The position numbers and the translations under genes were made by a program. The notes under the pieces were generated by a model. It did no database searches, was not told the origin of the DNA, and saw nothing but the letters and a program-made list of their open reading frames with translations. A stretch of 64,000 nucleotides of DNA from Centrapalus pauciflorus (taxonomy: Eukaryota > Streptophyta > Magnoliopsida > Asterales > Asteraceae), in assembly GCA_020465985.1 (NCBI GenBank), contig JAANYP010000404.1, forward strand, positions 127,484 through 191,483, given 5' to 3'. Positions within the stretch are counted from its first letter, which is position 1; the number at the start of each line of letters is the position of its first letter. Shown here in pieces: positions 10,048-23,590 of the stretch.

Positions 10048-12725
10048 ATATGTAAGTTACATCTTTTATTATTTTATACCTAAATAAGTTAACAAAGAGG
10101 AAAAAAATATTGTGTTACATTTTAATTTATTTATTTAAATTTAATATCTTTAATAACCAAATTATCTTACCAAAAAACGTAATTCATAAATCTCCTTTAA
10201 ATAACAAGAGACTAAAAATTTTATTTGCAAATAGTTTATTGAAAAAAATATATGAAATATCACTCTTTGTAGATTTAAAATTTCTAATAAATATATTAAT
10301 CTTTATAGAATCATAATAATGGTAATGATTTCATGTCTATAGTAATTAATTCCATGTAATATATTACGATGATCATTTTTTATATATAATGCAAAATTAT
10401 ATTATTTAATTTGATAAGTTGAGTCGTATATTGATAATTCTATATAATAAATATAATTATCATATATTTAGATTAAAAAATTAGTTTATTTTTAATTTAG
10501 TTTGATAAGTTGAGTCGTGTAGCGTAAATCTCATGTAATAACATATATTTATTTAATGTATTAAAATTTTTAACATACTTACACGTTGTATCTAAATTTT
10601 AAGAAACATTTTTTTTTTAATTTTTAAAAACTTTTATGAAAATATATGATTCCTTAAGTAGCCTTTAAAAATAAATTAATCAATAAATTGATCCAAACAA
10701 AATATATAATATAGAATTTTATGATTAAATATATTATTTTTAATTAATATATATTTAAATTAACACATAAAATAATTTTTTTAATATATATAGTTACACA
10801 TTGTAGAAAAATTTTAAGATATAATTTTTAATTTTTTAAAGAACTCTTTATGAATATATATAATTACTCAAATACCCTTTAAAAAAGAAGTTAATTAACA
10901 AATTAAACTAATAAAATATATAATCAATATTTTAATATTATTCATAAAATAACTCGGTCTGTATAAATTTTATTATAAAATGGACTCAACTTTGATACAA
11001 CATGTTTAATATAAATAAATATTACTTGAATTCAAATGCATATAACATAATATTATTGTTATTTATCACATGAATTTTAGTTACATAGATTCAACGTAAA
11101 ACCTTATTAATATTCATTTAAATTAATGTATTAAAAAAAACTTCTAATATAATTACATGTTACATATAAACATTATGAAATATTTAATTAAAGAGTTTTT
11201 ACGAAAGCATATAACTAATCAAATAACCTTTAAAAACAATTTAATTAAAATATATATAATTTAACATTTTAAAATTAATTGCATTATTTGTAGTTAAAAT
11301 AAATACATTTTTATTTCATAAAATGTGAAAACAATACATTAATGCATAAATCTTGAGTTTTATTAGGTTCAAGTAACTAATATATGCATCATGTACAAAT
11401 TATAATAACACATAAATGATATTGATTGCTTAATTCTTTTAAAATTCTCTTATAGTTTTCAAATATAACCTATATTGTACACATTATAATTACACATAAA
11501 TGTCATATTGATTGCTCAATTCTTTTGAAATTCTCTCATAATTTTCAAACGTAACCTATTGCACATAAACGTCATTGATTGTAACATATTATCTATAGTA
11601 TCTAGGCAGTCTAAAATCGTAATAAAGTTTGACATTATCGTTTTCATTTTTATCTCATGCATGATCAATTTCAAGAAATATCAGATTCTTACATTTCTAA
11701 AATTTTTTTTTATCATTGCAGGATGAAGAAGCATGAATGTAGAACGAGCATTGACATAGTCATGGTCGATATCATCCATCTTTTCATTACAAAATTTATC
11801 TACAATTTCTCTACTTCTTATATGTATATTTGTTATTGTTTTTTAATTCATTTCAATCAATTACACACTTTCGTATACGTATTTCTCATTTTCAGTTGTT
11901 TTAGAAAATAAATTATGGAGAACTTTTTTATGTTAACATGTATTTTCTGAGTCAATCTTATTTTATTATGATAAATAATATTTTGAACTTGAAGGATGAT
12001 GAAAAAAAAAAAAAGAACACAACAAGTATAGTGGCTGTTAAAATTCACTTTTGTATGACATGGTTTTGTTTATATAAAACTATATAATATTATTACCAGC
12101 GCAATACTAAAATATTTTTTAATTATCATAGATATTTTTGTCTCATATGTTTTTCAATTTATAAATATCAAATGCACATGAATCAATGGCAGTCTTGAGC
12201 ATAAATGATTTCGTGTTTGTAGTAATTTAACTACACATAATAAATTACAATATTTAATAATTTAAAATAAAACATATTATTTTATTATTTAATTTATTTA
12301 ATTTGATAAGTGGAGCCATATATTAATAATTCCATATAATAAACTATAATAACCATTTGTTCAAATCAAAATAAATTATTCTATTGTAATTTAATTTGAC
12401 AAATTGAGTCCGGTAACAATAAATTCATTGTAATGACTTATAATGATAATACAAAGATCAAAATAAATTATTTTATTAGTTAGTTTATTTTAGTTGATAA
12501 CATAAAACTAACATGAGTTACGGAGTAGGTAGCAATCTTTTATAACATTTAAATTATGTCTAATATTGAATCATTGAATTAATTTATTTAGTAAAAAAAG
12601 TAGCTACACAATCATTTATTTATTTAATTTAATAAAACCATAACAATCACATGTCCCTAATTTATGCATATTTATTTAATTAAAAATCATTTAGCCCGGT
12701 GCATTGCACGGGCCATCATGACTAG
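10048..12725 (+). mobile_element. Helitron-like element, copy 1 (3' part)
   Basis: This stretch is nearly identical by eye to 16351-19011. It ends with a GC hairpin CCCGGTGCATTGCACGGG (12695-12712), nine bases, then CTAG (12722-12725) followed by T, which is the Helitron 3' signature (hairpin plus CTRR, insertion before T). Its 5' part should lie left of the Copia element. No rolling-circle initiator or helicase frame is seen, so it is non-autonomous. Both copies contain an acceptor-like TTGCAG before GATGAAGAA (near 11720), which might be the relic of a captured exon. Confidence 0.7.
10410..10560 (+). repeat. dispersed internal module of the Helitron-like units
   Basis: A module reading AATTTGATAAGTTGAGTC, then an AATTCCATATAATAAACTATAATGA-like part and an ATTTAGATCAAAATAAATTA-like part (about 85-95 bp), occurs twice here. 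It recurs near 12298-12480, 15905-16100, 16708-16860 and 18594-18790. Copies are diverged, so this repeat is older than the duplication of the whole unit. Confidence 0.6.
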
Positions 12726-13041
12726 TATACATATAAAGTTGAGTACAAACTCATAAATATTGACAATAAATACATTTATAAAAATTTAAAAAATAAAAAT
12801 AAAAATCTAAAACATTACTACGTACTAAAAGATTGTAACTTACATGTGATCATTATTATGCAAATAATTAAAAATTAGTAACTCTCATCACAATAAATAC
12901 AATACTAAACATTAATTAAAAATTGTTACACATCTAAACATTGATGCACATATCTACAAATGACCATCCATTTCCCAAGGTGAGTTAGAAACTATAAATA
13001 TGTTCCTATGACAAGCTTTTTTTTTTTGTTACATTCTAGCT

Positions 13042-13660
13042 TTCTCTCATAAAAATTCATCTTCATTTGTTTGGCTATTTAATATTTATATTTTTTTGGG
13101 TTCTTTTAGATTATATATGATATGAAGAATGTGTTCATTATTTAGTTTGTAGTTTTCTTTTTATATATATGTTAAAGATTAACGACTTTAATGGTTATGT
13201 TTCTATTTCAGTATGATGATTTTCAACAAGGATCAAGGAATACTAAAGATTATATATGATATCAAGAATGTGTTCATTATTTAGTTTGTAGTATTCTTTT
13301 CATATATGTGTTAAAGATTAACAATCTTCATGATTATGTTTCTATTTCAGTATGATGATCTTCAACAAGGACCAATGAATACTAAAAAGGGTGATAATAT
13401 CATCTTATGTTCTTAAGACCGAGTGTTTCTCTCATAAAAATCCATCTTCATTTGTTTGACTATTTAATATTTATATTTTTTTTGGGTTCTTTTAGATTAT
13501 ATATGATATCAAGAATGTGTTCATTATTTAGTTTGTAGTTTTCATTTCATATATGTGTTAAAGATTAACGATCTTCATGGTTATGTTTCTATTTCAGTAT
13601 GATGATTTTCAACAAAGACCAAGAAATACTAAAAAGGGTGATAGTGTCCTCTCATGTTTT
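13042..13660 (+). repeat. triplicated segment resembling intron plus short exon
   Basis: Three imperfect copies start near 13109, 13247 and 13491. Each runs GATTATATATGATATNAAGA ... TTAAAGATTAACGA ... TTTCTATTTCAG then TATGATGATNTTCAACAA. The CAG before TATGATGA looks like a splice acceptor, suggesting a captured intron-exon junction. I do not recognise the peptide. Confidence 0.6.
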
Positions 13661-13732
13661 TAAGACCGAATGTTTTTACAAATGGTAATGTAAAAAAAAT
13701 GAAGTTTCATAAAAATTTAGTTATGTGTAATT

Positions 13733-15295
13733 AATTTATTTAGTATCTATTAACTATTTTATTAATATATACATATGTTTTTTTATTTTCGTATCGTATA
13801 TTGGATCAAGATAGTTGGTATTAAATTCAATATCACCAAAATTAAGAATACTGGATAACTTCATAAACTAAAACATAGGAAAAAAATTATGATTACAATT
13901 ATTTATAAAATAACTTAATCGTATAAAAATTTATCACATGGATTTAACTTATAAACGAATAATTATTATATGTAAAAATAATCTAAAGATTTTAATTACC
14001 AAATTAAAAATAAAATAAATGTAATATTCTTTTTTATAAAATGATTTAATTTTAACAATAAATCTAGAGATTTTAAAATAAGTAACTTATACAAAAAAAA
14101 AAAATTTTGATTGCCAACATTTGTTAAAGTTATTCATACAACACCCAAAATTTGTCATGAAATTTGTTACAAAATCACATATGATTCATCTGTTGGTGTT
14201 ATCAGTGGTGATAGCAAAAATTGTACTTAAAATACAATGTTATATATTTTTATTCGTTATACTAATTTCTAAAAAAGTAATATTTAATTAATATTACTAC
14301 ATAGTTCTTAAAATGTGCTATGTTTTGTGATTTTAATCATTATCTAACTAAAACATGATTACAAGTAAAATGATGACATTAACCTGAGTTTCATTCTATA
14401 TGAATTGCAATGTTATTTAGAAAAATTAATATTTAATACTACTATTTATAATATGGACTAACGATAATAAAAAAGAAATAGCAAGTTAATTATTTATTAA
14501 TTTTGAAGTTGACGATAATTTATTTAGTATCTATTAACTATTTTATTAATATATACATATGTTTTTTTTATTTTCGTATCGTATATTGGATCAAGATAGT
14601 TGGTATTAAATTCAATATCACCAAAATTAAGAATATTGGATAAATTCATAAACTAAAACATAGGAAAAAAATTATGATTACAATTAGTTATAAAATAACT
14701 TAATCGTATAAAAATTTATCACATGGATTCAACTTATAAACGAATAATTATTATATGTAAAAATAATCTAAAGATTTTAATTACCAAATTAAAATAAAAT
14801 AAATGTAATATTCTTTTTTATAAAATGATTTAATTTTTACAATAAATCTAGAGATTTTAAAATAAGTAACTTATACAAAAAATATAATTTGATTGCCAAC
14901 CTTTGTTAAAGTTATTCATACAACACCCAAAATTTGTCATGAAATTTGTTACAAAATCACATATGATTCATCTGTTGGTGTTATCAGTGGTGATAGCAAA
15001 AATTGTACTTAAAATACAATGTTATATATTTTTATTCGTTAAACTAATTTCTAAAAAGTAATATTTAATTAATATTTACATAGTTCTTAAAATGTGCTAT
15101 ATTTTGTGATTTTAATCATTATCTAACTAAAACATGATTACAAGTAAAATGATGACATTAACCTAAGTTTCGTTCTATATGAATTACAATGTTATTTAGA
15201 AAAATTAATATTTAACACTACTATTTATAATATGGACTAACGATAATAAAAAAGAAATAGCAAGTTAATTATTTATTAATTTTGAAGTTGACGAT
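13733..15295 (+). repeat. 784-bp tandem duplication
   Basis: Unit 1 is 13733-14516 and unit 2 is 14517-15295; both start AATTTATTTAGTATC and end TTTTGAAGTTGACGAT. Differences are single bases and small indels, so the duplication is recent. It is followed by two shorter copies of a TTGATAGAGTATA-containing 43-bp unit. No credible coding frame. Confidence 0.85.
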
Positions 15296-15520
15296 ATTGA
15301 TAGAGTATATGTATTTTAAATCATTTTGAAGTTGGCGATGTTGATAGAGTATACGTATTTTAAATCATTGAATTAAGAATTTAATATTTTCATTTTTTTC
15401 TTTATTTTAACGATTTAGTAAATTAAGATTTAATAATATTTAGTACCATTAAAACTATGACGTGAATTTATATATTTATGACATCAATGAAATTTTAGGT
15501 ATTATTAGATAAATAAATAA

Positions 15521-15522
<2 letters not shown>

Positions 15523-15606
<84 letters not shown>
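15523..15606. repeat. (AT)n microsatellite
   Basis: Pure AT dinucleotide run of about 84 bases. Confidence 0.97.
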
Positions 15607-15610
<4 letters not shown>

Positions 15611-18600
15611 TTAGTATAAATGTAAGATTTTTACTACTATTAATATAAACTTATTTAACATGAAAGCAATATAATAAGGTTGGGAGAAGTGAAATACGTT
15701 TTTATTAATATTAATATTAAATCATTTAATATCAGATAAATAATTAGTTTAATGTAAAAAAATATTAAAATCATCTTTACTTCCTTTATATTTTATTTTC
15801 CAATTAAGTTTATCAATAATATAATAAAAAAGTATTTAGTTCCATCAATAATGATTACATGAATTTATGACATGAACATTTTTTATAAAAACATTTAACT
15901 TCTTTACTTAATTTGATAAGTTGCAGCATATGTTACTAAAATCCATATAATGAACTACAATGATATTTATTTAAATCATAATAGTGTATTTTATTTCAAT
16001 TTGATTTGATAAGTTTAGTCATATAACAATAAATTCCATGTAATAAGTTATACAGATAATTTATTTAGATCAAAATAATTAAATTTATTAGTTAATGCAA
16101 AAAAAAAAAACATGTGTTATTGAGTAGATCACAGAAATATTTAATATTAAGTCACTGATATAATTTGTTTAATACCAAAAAATAGTCACGAAAATCATTT
16201 ATTTATTTACTTTACTAACATCGCAACATGTGTCAACTAACATTTATTTACATATGATATACATCATTCATTTATTTAATTTAATTTCAAAACACCACAA
16301 AGATAAGATGAGATACTAAGAATATAATAATCATTTATTTCATTAAATTAATATGTAAGTTACATCTTTTATTATTTTATACATAAATAAGTTAACAAAG
16401 AGGGAAAAAATATTGTGTTACATTTTAATTAATTTATTTAGATTTAATATCTTTAATAACCAAATTATCTTACCAAAAAACGTAATTCATAAATCTCCTT
16501 TAAATGACAAGAGACTAAGAATTTTATTTGTAAATAGTATATTGAAAAAAATATATGAAATATCACTCTTTGTAGATTTAAAATTTCTAACAAATATATT
16601 AATCTTTATAGAATCATAATAACGGTAATGATTTCATGTCTATAGTAATTAATTCCATGTAATATATTACGATGATCATTTTTTATATATAATGCAAAAT
16701 TATATTATTTAATTTGATAAGTTGAGTCGTATATTGATAATTCTATATAATAATTAAATATAATTATTATATATTTAGATTAAAAAATTAGTTTATTTTT
16801 AATTTAGTTTGATAAGTTGAGTCGTGTAGTATAAATCTCATGTAATAACATATATTTATTTAATGTATTAAAATTTTTAACATACTTACACGTTGTATCT
16901 AAATTTTAAGAAACATTTTTTTATTTTTAAAAACTTTTTATGAATATATATGATTCCATAAGTAGCCTTTAAAAATAAATTAATCCAAACAAAATACTTA
17001 ATATAGAATTTTATGATTAAATATATTATTTTTAATTAATATATATTTAAATTAACACATAAAATAATTTTTTTTAATTATATATAGTTACACATTGTAG
17101 AAAAGTTTTAAGATATAATTTTTAATTTTTTAAAGAACTCTTTATGTAAATATATAATTACTCAAATACCCTTTAAAAAAGAAGTTAATTAACAAATTAA
17201 ACTAATAAAATATATAATCAATATTTTAAGATTATTCATAAAATAACTCGGTCTATATAAATTTTATTATAAAATGGACTCAACTTTAATACAACATGCT
17301 TAATATAAATAAATATTACTTGAACTCAAATAAATATAACATAATATTATTGTTATTTATCACACGAATTTTAGTTACATAGATTCAATGTAAAACCTTA
17401 TTAATATTCATTTAAATCAATGTATTAAAAAAACTTCTAATATAATTCATGTTATATATAAACTATATGAAATATTTAATTAAAGAGTTTTTACGAAAGT
17501 ATATAACTAATCAAATAACATTTAAAAACAATTTAATTAAAATATATATAATTTAACATTTTAAAATTAATTACATTATTTGTAGTTAAAATTAATATAT
17601 TTTTATTTCATAAAATGTGAAAACAAAACATTAATGCATAAATTTTGAATTTTATTAGGTTCAAGTAACTAATATATGGATCATGTACAAATTATAATTA
17701 CACATAAATGTTATTGATTGCTTAATTCTTTTGAAATTCTCTTATAGTTTTCAAACATAACCTATATTGTACACATTATAATTACACATAAATGTCATAT
17801 TGATTGCACAATTCTTTTGAAATTCTCTCATAATTTTCAAACGTAACCTATTGCACATAAACGTCATTGATTGTAACATATTATCTATAGTAACTAGGCA
17901 CTCTAAAATCGTAATAAAATTTGACATTATTGTTTTCATTTCTATCTCTCATGCATGATCAATTTCAAGAAATATCATATTCTTACGTTTCTAAATTTTT
18001 TTTTATCATTGCAGGATGAAGAATCATAAGTGTAGAACGAGCATTGACATAGTCATGGACGATATTATCCATCTTTTCATTACAATATTTATCTACAATT
18101 GCTTTACTTCTCATGTGTATATTTGTTATTGTTTTTTAATTCATTTCAATCAATTACACACTTTCGTATAAGTATTTCTCATTTCCATTTGTTTTAGAAA
18201 ATGAATTATGGAGAACTTTTTTATGTTAGCATGTATTTTCTGAGTCAATCTTACTTTGTTTTGAGAAATAATATTTTAAACTTGAAGGATGATGAAAAAA
18301 AAGAACACAACAAGTATAGTGGCTGTTAAAATTCACTTTTGTATGACATTATTTTGTTTTAGGGTATATAAAACTATATAATATTATTACCAATGCAATA
18401 CTAAAATATTTTTAATTATCACAGATATTTTTGTCTCATATGTTTTTCAATTTATAAATAACAAATGCACATCAATCAATGACAGTCTTGAGCATAAATG
18501 ATTTCATGTTTGTACTAATTTAACTACACATAATAAATTACAATATTTAATAATTTAGAATAAAACATATTATTTTATTATTTAATTTATTTAATTTGAT

Positions 18601-19011
18601 AAGTGGAGCCATATACTAATAAATTCCATATAATAAACTATAATGACCATTTGTTCAAATCAAAATAAATTATTCTATTGTAATTTAATTTGACAAATTA
18701 AGTCCGGTAACAATAAATTCATTGTAATGACTTATAATGATAATTACTTAGATCAAAATAAATTATTTTATTAGTTAGTTTATTTTAGTTGATAACATAA
18801 TACTAACATGAGTTATGGAGTAGGTAGCAATCTTTTATAACATTTAAATTATGTTTAATATTGAATAATTGAATTAATTTATTTAGTAAAGAATTAGCTA
18901 CACAATTATTTATTTATTTAATTTAATAAAACCATAACAATCACATGTTATGCATAATTATTTAATTAAAAATCATTTAGCCCGGTGCAATTGCACGGCC
19001 ATCATGACTAG

Positions 19012-19599
19012 TGTAACTAAAATAGGAGTCATGATGCAATTGATGCTTAACTTTTGTTTATTAACTTTACCGTACGAAATGAATATTTACCATGTTCTTA
19101 TCCTTAACGATTAATAAATAAACTTTAGAATTAAAAATGACATCCAAACCCATATCATGAAACAAACACAAGTTTTCCATAAATAAATAATTCGTGTTTC
19201 GGATTATTATCAAATTCTTATCGTCTGATGTATAATGAATTTTTATATTGTAATAAAACAAGAAAATAGAGTCACATGTTATTCTTTTAGTGCTTTTTTT
19301 TTTTGTTTCTCATTTTCCCAAAGTAATTGCAATGCTATTTACAAAAATCATTAAATCTTAAATTGATTAAGTTGAAATTTATAATTAATACTTTATTAGT
19401 TATTGTACTTTTCTTAAGTTAATCAATAATATTTTAGATAATACACATAAATTATTCCAATCATTCAGAATATAAAATTTAATAATTAGCAAACAATAAT
19501 AAAATAACAATCTATCAAATTCTTTTAAGCTTGAAAAATTAAATACTTTATTATAATTCATGATTATAGAAAAATAATTATGTTAGGAATTATAAATAA
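19012..19599. other. AT-rich intergenic stretch, nothing recognised
   Basis: Short open frames only; no RNA gene, repeat or element end seen. Confidence 0.5.
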
Positions 19600-19871
19600 G
19601 GGTTTATTACGAAATAAACCAACATGTTTTCAGGTTTTTTTTGCGTTTCGTCTCTTCATGTTATTTTTTTCCATAAAAGTCTTCAAGTTAATTTATTATT
19701 TTTGGTTTAGTGACAAATGAATATTAGAATCCGGTTTTTCAGTCTCTAAAAACCCGGTTTAATAATTAAAATCGGGGTCTAATAGTTAAATTTCACAAAA
19801 CTAAAAAAAATAACATAAAGGGCGAAAACGCAAAAGCTGTGAAAACATGTTGGTTTTTTCGTAATAAATTG
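19600..19871. mobile_element. Mutator-like foldback MITE, family 1 (copy A)
   Basis: It begins GGGTTTATTACGAAATAAACC and ends in the inverse (GTAATAAATTG), with inverted subterminal arms carrying AACATGTTTT and TTTTGCGTTT. It is flanked by 9-bp direct repeats with one mismatch: TATAAATAA (19591-19599) and TATAAACAA (19872-19880). Nine-base duplications are typical of Mutator-like elements. Other copies are at 32216 and 41711. Confidence 0.8.
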
Positions 19872-20412
19872 TATAAACAATGATGAAATCAATATATATT
19901 ATATTTACATTAAATGGTTAAATGGTTTATAGTAAGTAAATGTGTATAATATGATATAAGTAGCAATAATGTAAAGGCATAAAAGGAAATTTTCAAGAGG
20001 CTCCAATTGAACGAAAACATTTAATCATTTGAGGGGAATCTTGATCATGTAAACTGTTCTTAAATCTGTGAGTGTTCGAGTGATTCTGCACTAAAATGTG
20101 CCAATTTGATCCTAGCATATTAAATTATTAATAATACACGGATAAAGAGTTAAGAAAAATGAATAATTATAAAACATAAATTTAAGAAAACAATTATTCA
20201 TATGTATTCAGATTAAGAAAAAAAATATATTTATAAAAATAAAGACAGTAAAATAGTTATGGTTAATAAAATAATATGAAAATATAGTCAATTAAAAAAA
20301 AAAAAAAAAAGAAAGCTGAGAATATAATTATACAAATGAAAAATAATTAAACTAGTTTATGTTTAAAAATTATTGAAAACTCTTAATATATATTTAACGG
20401 ATTATAAAAGTC
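19872..20412. other. AT-rich intergenic stretch
   Basis: After the MULE target repeat there is only AT-rich sequence with an A17-type run near 20295; no gene seen. Confidence 0.5.
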
Positions 20413-20415
20413 TTA

Positions 20416-21353
20416 TGATGCGTTTGGTTCGCTGGTATCTGATGGAATCTGGCGGAAAAGGAATTGATTTTCCATTCTGATGGGCTGTTTGTTAGTCCAA
20501 AAGAATGGAATGATCATTCCACATTTTAAAAAAATCCTCCTTTTTGAAGGAATGACCAATTCATAGCAAAATGGAAGAAATTTAAATTTCATTCCTTCAA
20601 AGCAATCCTTTTAACAACATGTCTTCTCATTCTCAACATACTATAGTATTTGGATTCAGACAGATTTCATTCCTTCCAGATAGGGGTGTGCAAAATAACC
20701 GAAACCGAATAACCCACCCGAACCGAACCTTATTCGGGTTAAATGGGTCGGGTTATTTGGTTTTCGGGTTTGTTAATCGGGTTAAATGGTAACCGAATAA
20801 GGTTTTCGGTTCGGGTATCGGGTGAGATGTAAAAAATTCGGGTTACCCGAATAACCCAATTAACCCATACATCAATCATTAAAAAATTATTAATAATAAT
20901 ATATCATCCCATTTTGGAATCATGCGTCTACTTTAGTAAAGATGTAAGTTTTTATTTTTTACAAACCATTAACACGTCTCTTTTCGACTCTCCTACGGTT
21001 CCCCATATATAGAATATAAATATTTAAATACTAAATTTTAAATTTTTTAACTCGCTTAACCCGTTCTACCCATTTTACCCAAACCATTTAACCAATTTAA
21101 ACCATTTTATAGAGAATTCTATTTTTATACTAAAACCAATTAACCCAAACTGAATAACCCGTTACCCATTTAACCTAAAACCGATTAACCCGTTCTCTTA
21201 TTTGGTTCGGGTTCGGGTAGCTAACATATACCCTCATACCCGAATAACCCGAAACCCTTTTAACCCGCCCGAATAACACCTCTACTTCCAGAATTCTATT
21301 CATTTGACACATTCCATTCCATTTCGTCAGATTCCAGCAAACCAAACGCCCCC
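20416..21353. mobile_element. PIF/Harbinger (Tourist-like) MITE interrupted by a hAT MITE
   Basis: Terminal inverted repeats read TGATGCGTTTGGTTCGCTGG on the left and, reversed, GGGGGCGTTTGGTTTGCTGG on the right. The target duplication is TTA (20413-20415 and 21354-21356), typical of PIF/Harbinger. A hAT-type element at 20681-21284 splits it. Confidence 0.8.
20681..21284. mobile_element. hAT-type MITE nested in PIF MITE
   Basis: Left end TAGGGGTGTGCAAAATAACC, right end ATAACACCTCTA. Exact 8-bp duplication CTTCCAGA at 20673-20680 and 21285-21292, the size made by hAT transposases. The interior is built from repeats of CGGGTTA/AACCCGAATAACCC in both orientations and has no coding capacity. Confidence 0.88.
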
Positions 21354-21425
21354 TTAATTGGCCGGTAGGAAAAACATGCACACACACTTAAATACAATGT
21401 TTTGATTTGGTGTAAAATCTAAATA

Positions 21426-21430
<5 letters not shown>

Positions 21431-21498
<68 letters not shown>
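21431..21498. repeat. (AT)n microsatellite
   Basis: Pure AT run of about 68 bases. Confidence 0.97.
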
Positions 21499-21501
<3 letters not shown>

Positions 21502-22790
21502 AATATAAAATATAATATTTTAAATCTATATTGATATGAAGTTTATATAAATAACTATTGATTAATCATACAAATTACAAATATAATATAGTTAAATCAA
21601 TATAAGTGTTGTAGTTGCTTCTTCCTTAAGCATATTTTTCTTTGAATAATTAACATATTGCTTCTTCTTAACCATAAAATATTTATCTTTTAGTTAGAAT
21701 AAACAACTAAAATATGTCTATTATAAGGGAAAGTGCACAATATATAAAATAAATTTATCATATTTTCTGATCTTAAACAAAATTTAACATATCTAAAGAA
21801 TTAAAAGAAAGTTGTATTTTATTATAAAGCTATGTAATCTTAGTTATATAAATTAATATAATAATTTTGTATAGCATATACATTAATATAAAAATAATCT
21901 AACTTTTATATTATGCACATATGTCAAGTTTTGTTTCTATAAAAATTAAAAGTAACAAAAATGTTTTTAATTTTTTACAATTTACATTTTATGGTCATTA
22001 GAAAAACATATTTAATTTTAGAAAATATTTTTATGGTGCTCTTTTTCTTTATCTTCATTGTAATTTCTGCTTCTTGTTTACTAGTATCTTGCTAGTTGCT
22101 TTCTTAATAAATTCGGGATTTCGGGTTTTTGGGGTGATGACAATGTCGTAACTGCTGGCTCGTTTCTCTTTGCTGTTAAAAAAAAATAGCTAGTAGTATT
22201 AAAAAGTATTAGTGAGTGATTAGGATTGCTTAATTACAAAAATTATTTGGTTGGAGGTAGTTAAGCATTGGGTGAACTCCATTCATCAACTACGATAAAA
22301 GACACAAATGTAGGTTTGGTCACTCTCATGTGGTCCATTATCATATGTACACAGTACACCTAATCCTAGGATTCGTTTGGAAATTGGTGGGCGGCTTTAT
22401 GTTCGTTTGGGCATTGATATATTACATCACTCTCTCATTAATTTTTACTAATCACACACCTGTTATTCACATGATTTTTGCCAATGACGCGAGACCCAAT
22501 AATTAAAAGTTAATCTCCTCTCACATTAAGAATAAGATGTGTGATTAGCAATTGAAGGGTGTGCATATATAGAATTACCCAACTTTAATCCAATTTCATA
22601 AAATAATTAGAAGAAGTTAAACCATGGTTAATGAGGTTTAATCCAGATCATGTTCTAATGACATATTTTTCTAAGAAATGTATATTATTATTATATCAAA
22701 CGATATTATGTCTTACGGTTAGTTTATATTAAATGTTAGATGCATATAAAGACAATTAATTCATCATATCATTTATGATTGGTTTTTTTT
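21499..22790. other. AT-rich intergenic DNA
   Basis: No gene, RNA or element end recognised. Scattered A/T runs and short frames only. Confidence 0.5.
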
Positions 22791-22804
22791 TACGCAAAAA
22801 CCTT

Positions 22805-23350
22805 CAAGTTGGATAATTTTTACAATTAAAATACCCAACCATTTATGTTGTCACAAAAAACATCAAATGACTAAAATATCATTAAATCAGGATGTTACTC
22901 GTTGCAACAATTTACTTTCATCATCATCTCCAACGACGACGAGTCCTACGACGATTGTTAGCTTCCAACGAGTCTTCCGATAACCGATTTGTTTCTAGTT
23001 TAGGGTTAGATTCGCTTAAACCTTTAACTATGACACCTTCACCTCCAATGAAGCATCCATCGATCATTAAAGTACTTGAAGCTTCAATTTGTTCATCATC
23101 ATATTGTTCATTTAGGCTTTGGATTCAACCGATTAGGATTTAAATAGTTGATTTATTTTTTTTTCATCCGAAATCATTTGTTCTTGAAAGGGATATTGGA
23201 GAATGTGATGACCTCAACAAATTGCGACCATTTAAACCAGTTGCAGGTAACTTTTTTTAAAGGAAAATCACTATTTTGATAAGTTTTAGTTGGATTAGCT
23301 TTTTTGTGACAACAAAAATGATTGAATGTTTTAATCACAAAAATGGTTCA
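22805..23350. mobile_element. possible gene-fragment-carrying element (Pack-MULE-like)
   Basis: The left arm (22808-22861, with ATTTATGTTGTCACAAAAAA) and right arm (about 23300-23350, the inverse with TTTTTGTGACAACAAAAATG) form an imperfect terminal inverted repeat of about 55 bp. Between them lies sequence of more even base composition (22890-23250): a trinucleotide-rich ACGACGACGAGTCC part and a stretch that reads PKSFVLERDIGECDDLN before GCAG|GTAAC, a donor-like end near 23246. This suggests captured exon sequence. I do not recognise the source gene, and no target duplication was found. Confidence 0.4.
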
Positions 23351-23590
23351 GCTTAAGTTATTTTTTTTAAAAAATAAAAATCCGTTTATGCTTTCGTATT
23401 TTATTTCTTCTATCCCTTAGAAATGTGAACTTTATAAAATAAATCGTCCCATTTGGCCAAAAAGAAATGCTTATTAATTAAAACAACAAAATTTTAGATA
23501 TGTATAATAATTTGTTATAATTTATTTAATAATTACATGATAAATTTACCCTTAATTTATTTATAATACCAAGTGTTATGGAAAAGTTAA

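Larger units (their letters stand above)
12726..19011 (+). mobile_element. Helitron-like element, copy 2 (5' boundary uncertain)
   Basis: The 3' end is clear: GC hairpin with the 12-bp palindrome GTGCAATTGCAC (18985-18996), then CTAG (19008-19011) followed by T. The section 16351-19011 repeats copy 1. The section 12726-16350 holds tandem duplications and microsatellites and may be the 5' part of this copy or separate filler; I could not place the 5' TC terminus. No helicase frame is visible, and all open frames here are short and AT-driven. Confidence 0.6.

Noticed and set aside
10110..10316. Small ORF duplicated at 16413-16619
   Set aside because: It is conserved only because the whole 2.7-kb unit is duplicated; composition is AT-driven and the peptide resembles nothing known to me.
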